This document shows, piece by piece, positions 1-6,821 of a DNA stretch of 26,561 nucleotides. The position numbers and the translations under genes are program-made. The DNA comes from CAYRIY01 sp964424335 (GTDB lineage Bacteria > Bacillota > Limnochordia > DTU080 > RSA5). The stretch covers positions 1 through 26,561 of the forward strand of contig CAYRIY010000046.1 in NCBI GenBank assembly GCA_964424335.1, read 5' to 3'. The notes beneath the pieces were generated by a model, which ran no database searches, was not told the origin of the DNA, and worked only from the letters and a program-made list of their open reading frames with translations. Within the stretch, counting starts at the first letter, position 1. Every line of letters starts with the position of its first letter.

Positions 1-2
1 AC

Positions 3-101
3 GAGCGGATGAAAATTCTAGCGAGCCAGCTTTGCTGGCCCTATTGGGCGGCAAGTGGGGACGCATGCCAGTCGGATTTTCAACAGGAGTGCACACCGTG
101 A
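3..101 (+). CDS. C-terminal end of an upstream gene (partial)
   Basis: An open frame enters from the left edge and runs about 32 codons to a TGA at 99-101. The visible peptide ends in ...DFQQECTP and is not recognisable as a family. Its stop overlaps the next gene's start in a GTGA arrangement, which is typical of translationally coupled operon genes; this overlap is the main reason to believe it is real. It could also be a chance open frame because it is short. Confidence 0.4.
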   Translation, partial: ERMKILASQLCWPYWAASGDACQSDFQQECTP

Positions 102-1096
102 TTGACAAACCCCGATCGCCCGATGTGGCGGAGCGAGAGACTTTGGACGGCGGTTTCTCCCGCGGCCTAGGGTTTTTCTTTCAACCGAGCGAGGCGTACT
201 GGTTTGACGCCCACACCCACTTGAGGGGAATCCAAACCGCAGCCGAGTTAGAGGCGTTGCTTGACGCATGGTTTGCGCGCCTCGATGCATACCGGCTTGG
301 TCGACTGCTCGCGATCGTCAAGGACGAGGAGGCCTTTGAGGCGTGCCGCGCTGTGAGCGAAAAGGATGAGCGGTTTTCGTGGATCGTGTGGCTCGATCCG
401 GACAACCCCGATCTCGAGCTGCTGCAACATGCGTTTGACTGCGGGGCCGTAGGGCTCAAACTGCACAACGCCGACATCATGCGTGGGCTTCACCCTCACG
501 ATATCTGGCTGGCCGACGCTTGGGCGCCGGTTTTTGATGCCGTCAGGGAGTCGGGCAAGCCGGTGTTGTGGCATGTGACGCAGCGGATGAGCGCGTCCCC
601 GTACCACGGCGGCGGCGCCGAGTCTTACTGGTCGGAAGGGTACCGCCGGGGCGTGACGTTTACGAACGAAGACCTGCTCCAGGTGACGCTCAAGGTGATG
701 CGGGAGCACCCGGGGCTCGTCGTCCAAGGAGCGCACCAGCTTCACGTCGGGTTTGAACGCCTCGCGGAGCTGTTTGACACGTACCCAGGCCTGTACATCG
801 ATACGAGCTGTGCCTGGTTTGTCCGTTGGGCCGACGTCCTTTACGACGAAGACCGGGAGTTTTTGCGGCGCTTTGTTCTGAGGTTTGAAGACCGGATCCT
901 CTTTGGTTCGGATGCCCCGCTGGCGCCGGGCGCGATCGACGAGTACCTTGTCCAAGGGTTTTTGTGCCATGCCCGGTGCATCTTGCAACTTCGCCTTCCC
1001 GACGAAGCCTTGCAGCGAGTCTCACACCTAAACGCCGAGCGCCTCTATGGGCTGAGGTCCCTGGAGCCGGTCCGCCGAGGAAATTACAGGCCGTAG
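98..1096 (+). CDS. Metal-dependent amidohydrolase (Amidohydrolase_2-type TIM barrel)
   Basis: About 332 residues, predicted to be a cytoplasmic hydrolase or decarboxylase-like enzyme of the amidohydrolase superfamily. Visible metal-site features are an HxH pair near residues 39-41 (FDAHTHL), a central GLKLH segment, VLWHVTQ with a candidate His ligand, GAHQLHVG, and FGSDAP close to the C-terminus with the usual catalytic Asp. No signal peptide is seen. The frame is open from 32, but I chose GTG at 98 because AGGAG lies at 85-89 with an 8-base spacing and because the start overlaps the upstream stop (GTGA). ATG at 65 lacks such a site. The substrate cannot be read from the sequence; the neighbourhood suggests a sugar- or nucleoside-derived compound, which is inference. 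Some members of this family are decarboxylases rather than hydrolases. Confidence 0.85.
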   Translation: MIDKPRSPDVAERETLDGGFSRGLGFFFQPSEAYWFDAHTHLRGIQTAAELEALLDAWFARLDAYRLGRLLAIVKDEEAFEACRAVSEKDERFSWIVWLDPDNPDLELLQHAFDCGAVGLKLHNADIMRGLHPHDIWLADAWAPVFDAVRESGKPVLWHVTQRMSASPYHGGGAESYWSEGYRRGVTFTNEDLLQVTLKVMREHPGLVVQGAHQLHVGFERLAELFDTYPGLYIDTSCAWFVRWADVLYDEDREFLRRFVLRFEDRILFGSDAPLAPGAIDEYLVQGFLCHARCILQLRLPDEALQRVSHLNAERLYGLRSLEPVRRGNYRP

Positions 1097-1216
1097 GCAT
1101 TCGACGCCCAATCAGTGACAATCGTCCTTCCGGCGCAAGGAGGAGCGACCCTTGGAAGGCACTTCCATATGCGATAAGGTGGAGATGTCGAGGGACGAAA
1201 TCTCATAAGGAGCGTG

Positions 1217-1432
1217 ATGACCGTGAAAATGGAAGCGGTAAAGAAAGAGCTCGAGAACTGGGGCGAGCTGATCATCGGCACATCCAACGGTGAGAAGTAC
1301 GAGATCCACCTGGGCGATACGACCTTCGATACGGAAAATCGCACGATACAACTCACGACGCCCACCGCCATCTTTCTCATCGACGGAGATAGTGTAGAGT
1401 CCATCGAAAAGCACTACGGACACAAAGAGTAA
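1217..1432 (+). CDS. Small conserved-looking protein of unknown function
   Basis: About 71 residues, acidic, with alternating hydrophobic strands and a short N-terminal helix (KMEAVKKELENW), suggesting a small all-beta or alpha+beta fold. No signal peptide or membrane segment is present. AAGGAG lies at 1207-1212. GTG at 1214 is too close to it; ATG at 1217 (4 bases) or GTG at 1223 (10 bases) are the realistic starts, and I list the ATG. Base composition is less GC-rich than its neighbours. It follows the amidohydrolase by about 120 bases on the same strand and converges with the AraC fusion, with only 18 bases between stops and no clear terminator. I do not recognise the family. Confidence 0.6.
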   Translation: MTVKMEAVKKELENWGELIIGTSNGEKYEIHLGDTTFDTENRTIQLTTPTAIFLIDGDSVESIEKHYGHKE

Positions 1433-1450
1433 CAACGATCCTCTTTGAAG

Positions 1451-3160
1451 TTACTCCCGAAAATCAGTTGGCGACATCCCGACTTCGCGGGTAAAGGCAT
1501 GCGTAAAAGCGCTGACCGACGAGTAGCCGAGGCTCGATGCGATCTCCTTCACGCTTAGGTGCGGGAGCATCAGCAGGGATTTGGCGTAGTCGATGCGCTG
1601 CAGCGCATGATAGCGAAGGGGCGAAACCCCGTACGCTTCCTTGAACCGGTGGGCTAAGTAATACTTGTTGAGTCCCACGTGGTCGGCCAATGCGTCCAAT
1701 GTGATCTTAGTGTGAACGCGGCTGTCGATGTAGTCGCGAGCCATCGCAAGAGCGGCCTCGGCGTCCGTCGTGAGCTGCCGCTCTTGTTCGCGCACGAGCG
1801 CGCTGAGTTGGGCGAGAATTTCGTACAGACTCGCTTGGCACAGCATGGTGTCGATCGCCGAGGGGTTTTGCCAGCGTTCCGTGATCCTCCGGGTGTGTTC
1901 GGAAATTACCGTGAAGTTGGACCCGGTTTCGAGTAATGCGGGCAAATCGGGGATCTGTGGCAGCGGTGACGGGGGCAGACCTGGATGATAGAGGTGTGCG
2001 TCGAAGTGAATCCAGCGCACCCGCATTCCATCCGGCGTCGATAGCCCGAACGATTGGCCCGGATGAAAGTAGAACGCTTCACCCTCGGACAGCGGTTTGT
2101 CGCCATCCGGTAAGTGGACGATGCCCCGACCTGAGATGACCAGTCCCAGAAGATGATGTTCGATGGTCGACGCCGGAGCGGCCCAGCCCGGGTAGTAGTC
2201 AAGTTCATGTGCGCCTCTTAGGCCAACGCGCCACTTTCTTGCGTCCAAGCTCGAGAGCGGAGATTTGTCGGCATCCGGAGCCACGCGCTCGATGAGAAAG
2301 TCGAGGTAACCTGCGGCGTCGACCGATGTGCAAATCTCCACGCTTCGTCCGCCTTCCGGCTGGAGATAGAGCGTGCCGGTTCTCGGGCCGTCTTCTTCCG
2401 CATGGACGCGAACGCTTGCTTCTGTCCGGGTGACGAGAGACGGGTTGCAGAGCAAAGCCACAGTGAGCGGATCGTGCATCACGGGTGGGTCTGACCGGGT
2501 CGCCCGGTGCCATTCCCTAAAAAGCAAGTGCAAAAATCCAGGTCCGCGACTCGTCGCTCCCTCTAACTGGTGCAGGTGCGGCGCCCTGAGGGCGCATTCC
2601 AGCGTCACCTCATAGCCGACGATCGTGAGCTTTACATCCGTGTCCAAGAGCGCGGCGACGGCGCCGGGATCTTCTTGAATGTTGTGTTCGGGAAGGGCGT
2701 GCGTCGGCCACCCACCCATGAAGATGACTCGCTCCACCGAGCCGGCCACGGCGGGGTATCGTCGAAAGAGCGCAGCGATGTTTGTGAGGGGACCGGTCGC
2801 AATGATCGTCGTTCCCGGGCGGGCTGTAATGGTGCGTGCCATAAACTCGACGGCGTCGACATCCGCCGCGGCCGACATGGGCGCCTGCTCTCGGGCGAGC
2901 CGCCTTTGTGTGAGGTCCTTGAGACCGACTCTCCTGTCGCGAAATCGAGGCTCATTGCCCGCTGCGACCGGGATGTCCAATTTGCCGTAAGCGCCCAGAA
3001 GTCTGCGGGCGAGCAGCGCCCGTATCTCCGGCTCGTAGTCGGTTGTCGTAACGCCGATCAGTTCGACTTCGGGGGAACAACACGCTAAAGCGAGCGCGAA
3101 GGCGTCATCGATATTGTCCCCGATTCCACTGTCCACGATAATTGGAATCCTCTTTCCCAT
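1451..3160 (-). CDS. Nucleoside hydrolase-like domain fused to AraC-family transcriptional regulator
   Basis: A 569-residue one-component regulator in one uninterrupted frame. Residues about 1-300 form a nucleoside hydrolase (IUNH) domain: GPLTNIA at 123-129, MGG at 148-150, HNIQEDP near 159-165 and HDPLTVA from 229. Residues about 305-460 look like an AraC cupin sensor domain. Residues about 470-569 are the two-helix-turn-helix AraC DNA-binding domain, ending in the typical GYSSVSAFTHAFTREVGMSP. The N-terminal Asp motif reads DSGIGDNIDD where the paralogue encoded next door has DTDVGNDIDD, so the residue equivalent to Asp10 of Crithidia nucleoside hydrolase, a calcium ligand and general base, is Gly12. 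The distal Asp (D230) is kept. Catalysis is therefore doubtful and the domain may only bind ligand (inference). The start is ATG at 3160, with GGGAGG about 6 bases upstream; an upstream in-frame start at 3181 has no comparable site. It is divergent from the nucleoside hydrolase operon it probably controls. Confidence 0.92.
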   Translation of the reverse strand: MGKRIPIIVDSGIGDNIDDAFALALACCSPEVELIGVTTTDYEPEIRALLARRLLGAYGKLDIPVAAGNEPRFRDRRVGLKDLTQRRLAREQAPMSAAADVDAVEFMARTITARPGTTIIATGPLTNIAALFRRYPAVAGSVERVIFMGGWPTHALPEHNIQEDPGAVAALLDTDVKLTIVGYEVTLECALRAPHLHQLEGATSRGPGFLHLLFREWHRATRSDPPVMHDPLTVALLCNPSLVTRTEASVRVHAEEDGPRTGTLYLQPEGGRSVEICTSVDAAGYLDFLIERVAPDADKSPLSSLDARKWRVGLRGAHELDYYPGWAAPASTIEHHLLGLVISGRGIVHLPDGDKPLSEGEAFYFHPGQSFGLSTPDGMRVRWIHFDAHLYHPGLPPSPLPQIPDLPALLETGSNFTVISEHTRRITERWQNPSAIDTMLCQASLYEILAQLSALVREQERQLTTDAEAALAMARDYIDSRVHTKITLDALADHVGLNKYYLAHRFKEAYGVSPLRYHALQRIDYAKSLLMLPHLSVKEIASSLGYSSVSAFTHAFTREVGMSPTDFRE

Positions 3161-3332
3161 GTCGACCCTCCCGATGAGCAATATTTAACAACAACATCTT
3201 AACACCAATCAAAGGCGTTCGCTTTACTTAAGCAAAACTCCACCATGCAGCGGCGCTCTCTAATGCAAGATCGCGCATGCGACGTTAGAAAGGTTTGCCA
3301 AGTTTCCTGTTGGGATGTGAACGATTTTCGCT
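3161..3332. promoter_or_regulatory. Divergent promoter region between the AraC fusion and the nucleoside hydrolase operon
   Basis: Two 10-base direct repeats, TTAACAACAA (3185-3194) and TTAACACCAA (3199-3208), differ at one base and overlap a candidate minus-strand promoter for the regulator (-35 TTGATT at 3207-3212, 18-base spacer, -10 TTAAAT at 3183-3188). A near-palindrome TTTACTTAAGCAAA lies at 3223-3236. On the plus strand, TCTAAT at 3259-3264 resembles a -10 box but has no recognisable -35 upstream, which fits an activator-dependent promoter. AraC-family proteins commonly bind direct repeats, so autoregulation plus activation of the operon is a reasonable inference. The exact elements are candidates only. 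Confidence 0.45.
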
Positions 3333-4268
3333 ATGGCGCCCATTCGGCTCTTGATTGATACAGACGTTGGCAATGACATCGATGACGCATTTGCACTGGC
3401 CTATGCGATGAAGAACCCGGCATTCCACGTCCATGGGGTTACGACGGTCGGACAAGGCGGGGAACTGCGTGCGCGCATCGTGCGTGCGCTGGCCGACGCC
3501 CTCGAAGTGGATGTGCCGATCCTCATCGGAGCGGAAGCGATCGGGGGCGAACACGCATCGCACGTGGACCGGCCATCCCAGCTCACCTGGGCGCGGGACC
3601 ACCTACCGCCCTTTGAGACAGACCCGGCCAAGGGCAAAGACGTGATCGACTTCATCTACGAGGTGGCGAAGGCGCGGCCGGGTGAGGTGTACTTGGTAAC
3701 GCTCGGGCCTTTGACCAACATCGCTCGGGCGCTCGCTCGCTATCCCGAGTTGGTCGACCTTTTCGCCGGGATCTACATCATGGGCGGGGAGACCAAGCTG
3801 TTCCGACGTGAGCACAACATTGCCAACGATTACATCGCCGCGGACTACGTCTTGCGGCACGGCCTCAGAGTCCATCTGGCCACGTGGAGCGTCGGGGTGC
3901 GCGTCACGCTCGATGGTGATGACCTCAAACGGCTCGAGCAGGGCTCTAGCCCGATCTCCGGCCTGCTGGCCCGCCTGTGGCAGGCGTGGAACCCACGGGG
4001 CACCCCTTATCTGTACGACGTCGTTCCGCTCGCCTGGCTCGAGCAAAGGGACCTGGTCACGTCGGAGGCCCTTCCGCTGCGGGTCGAGACGACCGGCCTG
4101 TACACGCGCGGCGTGACGGTCGACGTTCGCAAGTGGGAGGGAGGACTGGATCTCGCATACTGCACCGTTCCCGATCTAACGTTGCAAGAAGTGCCGCCGG
4201 TACACGTGAGTATCGATGCGGACGTAGACCAAATTCGAACTCTAGTGCGAGAGACCTTGATCCGTTGA
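3333..4268 (+). CDS. Nucleoside hydrolase (inosine-uridine nucleoside N-ribohydrolase family)
   Basis: A 311-residue cytoplasmic enzyme of normal family length, expected to cleave the N-glycosidic bond of ribonucleosides or a related N-glycoside. The calcium-binding Asp cluster is intact: D9, D11, D17 and D18 in IDTDVGNDIDD. GPLTNIA lies at 125-131, MGG at 150-152, HNIAND at 161-166, and YDVVPLA near 228 supplies the distal Asp (D229), although the usual His before that Asp is Tyr. This subgroup has two extra residues in the Asp loop compared with classical IUNH enzymes. ATG at 3333 is the only sensible start; the ribosome-binding site is weak (GGGATG). It is the first gene of the operon divergent from the AraC fusion. 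The true base and sugar specificity is unknown, and the Tyr substitution suggests a non-standard leaving group. Confidence 0.92.
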   Translation: MAPIRLLIDTDVGNDIDDAFALAYAMKNPAFHVHGVTTVGQGGELRARIVRALADALEVDVPILIGAEAIGGEHASHVDRPSQLTWARDHLPPFETDPAKGKDVIDFIYEVAKARPGEVYLVTLGPLTNIARALARYPELVDLFAGIYIMGGETKLFRREHNIANDYIAADYVLRHGLRVHLATWSVGVRVTLDGDDLKRLEQGSSPISGLLARLWQAWNPRGTPYLYDVVPLAWLEQRDLVTSEALPLRVETTGLYTRGVTVDVRKWEGGLDLAYCTVPDLTLQEVPPVHVSIDADVDQIRTLVRETLIR

Positions 4269-4328
4269 AAGTAAAGCCGTGGATGTAAGTGATGAAGGGC
4301 TCGCTACAAACGAAAGGAGTTGTCTCAA

Positions 4329-5582
4329 ATGAATCGTCGAGTGCTCCGCAGTGTCATGTTGGGTCTCGTTGCATGCCTTGTCTTGAGCGCCGCATCGGCG
4401 TCGGCTCGGACCACGATTACGATCTGGTCGTGGTCGGATGCGGTCGGGCAGTGGATGGCCGACAACGCAGCCGAGTTTAATCAAAGCCAAAGCGATATCG
4501 AGGTCATTGTCGAGCAGTACCCCTTTGACGGCTACTTCGATAAGGTGAAGCTTTCGGTCGCAGGCGGGATCGGGCCCGACCTCGTGCGGGCAACGGTCCA
4601 GGGAACGGACGCGCCCTATCCGGGCGACTTTTACCGGCCGAGTCTCGTAGAGTACATGTACGAGCAGGCGTCGCAGCTTCCGTTCTACGAGGATTTCGTC
4701 CTGGAAAGCGGCGAGGTGTACGGGATTCCGTGGGTCGTGTGGCCCTCGCTCCTGTGGTACAACGTCGACCTGCTGGCCGAATCGGGATACGGACAGGCCC
4801 CCAAGACCTGGGACGAGCTCGCCGACATGGCGCAAAAGTTGACGCGTATCAGCTCGGACGGCACCATCATTCAGTCGGGATATGCGATGGAAGGTGAGGA
4901 TTTTCAGCAAGTCTTCCTCGCCCAAGCAAGCCCTGACTTTTACAAAGTTGGAGACCGCGAAGTCAAGCTCAGTGGAACGGGCGCCGAAGACGCATACCAG
5001 TTCATGTTGAACCTCAAAGGAATGAACATCTTTGACTGGCCCGCAAGGGAGTGGGCCGGCGACAAGCTGGCGCACGGGCGAGCGGCGATGATCTTTATGG
5101 GATCGTGGCTGCTTGGGCACATGAAAAACTTCCCTGAGATCAACTGGGACGTTGCGCCGCAGCCAAGGCCCAACGAGAATGCTCCCTACGGCATGCTGGC
5201 CGTCGCGTCCGACCTGCGGTTCAGCGCCGGATTGGACGAGGCGAAGCGGGCGGCCGGAGCCGAGTTTCTCCGGTTCCTCTTCGAGGAGGAGCAGATTGCG
5301 GAAGTGACTCAGACGAGCGGTCTCTTGCCCGCCCGGCTCGAGTACTACCAGTCCAGTACGATCATGCATGACGAAAACATCCAAAAGCTCCTCCGGGCGT
5401 CCGAGGCCGTGCTGCCCAACAGCGTCGGCTGGCTCCAGGGAACGGCCTGGGATGCGGTCATGGAATCCATCTCCTCGGTGATCTACTTTGCGCTCGACAA
5501 CGACGTCCATCCCGCACAAGCGATGCAGGATATCGAATTTGAGGCGAAGTCGAGGCTCGAGGCGTACTATTCCGGCCAGTAG
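4329..5582 (+). CDS. ABC transporter extracellular solute-binding protein, family 1
   Basis: A 417-residue secreted binding protein. The N-terminus has a basic region, a hydrophobic core and an AXA-type signal peptidase I site (ASASA), without a lipobox Cys, so it is probably a soluble periplasmic protein. The mature protein begins TTITIWSW, the usual first strand of sugar-type family 1 binding proteins, followed by PDLVRA, GIPWVVWPSLLWYN and TWDELADMA, which match the fold's conserved segments. ATG at 4329 is preceded by AAAGGAG at 4313-4319 with a 9-base spacing; the upstream TTG at 4320 directly abuts that site and is rejected. It follows the nucleoside hydrolase by 60 bases. No permease or ATPase genes accompany it, which is unusual. 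The ligand is probably a sugar or glycoside destined for the neighbouring hydrolases (inference). Confidence 0.94.
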   Translation: MNRRVLRSVMLGLVACLVLSAASASARTTITIWSWSDAVGQWMADNAAEFNQSQSDIEVIVEQYPFDGYFDKVKLSVAGGIGPDLVRATVQGTDAPYPGDFYRPSLVEYMYEQASQLPFYEDFVLESGEVYGIPWVVWPSLLWYNVDLLAESGYGQAPKTWDELADMAQKLTRISSDGTIIQSGYAMEGEDFQQVFLAQASPDFYKVGDREVKLSGTGAEDAYQFMLNLKGMNIFDWPAREWAGDKLAHGRAAMIFMGSWLLGHMKNFPEINWDVAPQPRPNENAPYGMLAVASDLRFSAGLDEAKRAAGAEFLRFLFEEEQIAEVTQTSGLLPARLEYYQSSTIMHDENIQKLLRASEAVLPNSVGWLQGTAWDAVMESISSVIYFALDNDVHPAQAMQDIEFEAKSRLEAYYSGQ

Positions 5583-5639
5583 TCGGCACGAAAGTCGGCA
5601 CTAACGTCGCAACTTGAGAAAACTGTAAGAGATGCAAAG

Positions 5640-5674
5640 GGCTGCAGGCATCGCTCGAGCGGTCGCCTGCAGCC
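5640..5674 (+). promoter_or_regulatory. Strong hairpin after the solute-binding protein gene
   Basis: GGCTGCAGGC (5640-5649) and its exact complement GCCTGCAGCC (5665-5674) form a perfect 10-bp stem with a 15-base loop. There is no U-run after it, so an efficient intrinsic terminator is unlikely. Its place, 57 bases after the binding-protein stop and before the next gene, fits an mRNA-stabilising or partial-termination element that raises binding-protein expression over the downstream genes. Confidence 0.6.
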
Positions 5675-5711
5675 TGCACACCAATGCTCCCACGAGTGGA
5701 GTGGTTAGCGC

Positions 5712-6821
5712 ATGGAGCCGATTCCCGTCATCAACATCACCGACTTGTACCATCCCCCGCAAGATCCCGGCGACAACTTTGATCTCGTGATGCCGTACGC
5801 CCTCCCCGAGATCGATCTGCGCGCCGTGATCTTGGACGTCACGGAAGCGTTTCGCAGGCCGAGCACCTATGACGAACGCACGGGTTACGGAGATGACACA
5901 GGTCCGCGCGATCCAGGCATCATACCGGTCACGCAGCTCAACTACATCTTCGACCGCAATGTGCCATACGGTGTCGGACCTTTTCAACAAATGCGAACGC
6001 CCGATGACGACATGCAGGATTTGCCGACCTTTCAGCAGTCAGGGGTCGACCTGATCCTGCAAACCTTGATGGCAAGTGAGAAGAAAGTCGAGATAACGGT
6101 CTTCGGCTCGGCCCGCGCCCTTGCGGTCGCCTACAATCGCGAGCCGGATCTGCTTCGCCGCAAAGTGGCGCGCGTGCACCTTTGCGCCGGAGCTTCGGAA
6201 CCCCACTTCCTCGAGTGGAACGTCCACCTCGACCCGCAAGCGATCGTCTGTCTTTTGCAAAGTGATTTGCCGATCGATATTTACCCGTGCGCGACCGGAG
6301 AAGGCCCCTTTGCCTACGGGCGACACAACTGCTTTTGGCGGCTGCCGGACCTTGAGTTTGTCCGATACATGCATCCGGTCCTAAAGCGATACCTCGGCTA
6401 TGCGATCGGTCGGGTCGAGCGGTCCGACTTTTTGCGCGCCCTCGAAGAGGACCTTCCGGAAGACGTGATGGCACGTACGTATGCCAGAGTGCACAACGTG
6501 TGGGAGACGGCGGTGTGGCTCAACGTATCGGGCCGTCGGCTGGTGCTTCGGCGCGACGATTTCTTTGAGATTGTTGCCAAGGGCGAGCTCGAGCCCGGGG
6601 ACGCAATACTCCCCAACTCATTGATTCCGTGCTCGGTCAAGGTTGGTCCGGACGGGCGTTTTCATTGGGAGCGCACATCCGAGCCTACGTCGTTTCGCAT
6701 GTACGATCGGAAAGACCCTGCTTTGAATGAGCGTGCGCTAAGGCAGGCGCTGCCCAACCTGTACATTTCGTTTCAACCTGGGTCTCATATGGATGCCTAT
6801 TTCAGCGGCGCTCTCGGATGA
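5712..6821 (+). CDS. Divergent nucleoside hydrolase-superfamily protein
   Basis: A 369-residue cytoplasmic protein. The N-terminus (INITDLYHPPQDPGDNFDL, residues 7-25) resembles the metal-binding Asp loop of nucleoside hydrolases, expanded by an inserted YHPPQ segment, with candidate ligands D11, D18, D21 and D24. LPTFQQSGVDLIL, the ITVFGSARALAVAYNREPDLLRRKVARVHLC region and CATGEGPFAYG correspond to the family's core; here FGSARALA stands where GPLTNIA occurs in true nucleoside hydrolases. I infer an N-glycosidase-like fold of unproven activity. ATG at 5712 has GGAG 10 bases upstream. Its stop overlaps the next gene's first possible start (ATGA), so translation is probably coupled. It is the third protein of this superfamily within 5.4 kb, counting the regulator's domain. 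Confidence 0.75.
   Translation: MEPIPVINITDLYHPPQDPGDNFDLVMPYALPEIDLRAVILDVTEAFRRPSTYDERTGYGDDTGPRDPGIIPVTQLNYIFDRNVPYGVGPFQQMRTPDDDMQDLPTFQQSGVDLILQTLMASEKKVEITVFGSARALAVAYNREPDLLRRKVARVHLCAGASEPHFLEWNVHLDPQAIVCLLQSDLPIDIYPCATGEGPFAYGRHNCFWRLPDLEFVRYMHPVLKRYLGYAIGRVERSDFLRALEEDLPEDVMARTYARVHNVWETAVWLNVSGRRLVLRRDDFFEIVAKGELEPGDAILPNSLIPCSVKVGPDGRFHWERTSEPTSFRMYDRKDPALNERALRQALPNLYISFQPGSHMDAYFSGALG

Noticed and set aside
4242..5519. Long minus-strand open frame (425 codons) opposite the binding-protein gene
   Set aside because: It is antisense to a clear family 1 binding protein, has no family motifs and reflects GC-rich codon bias.
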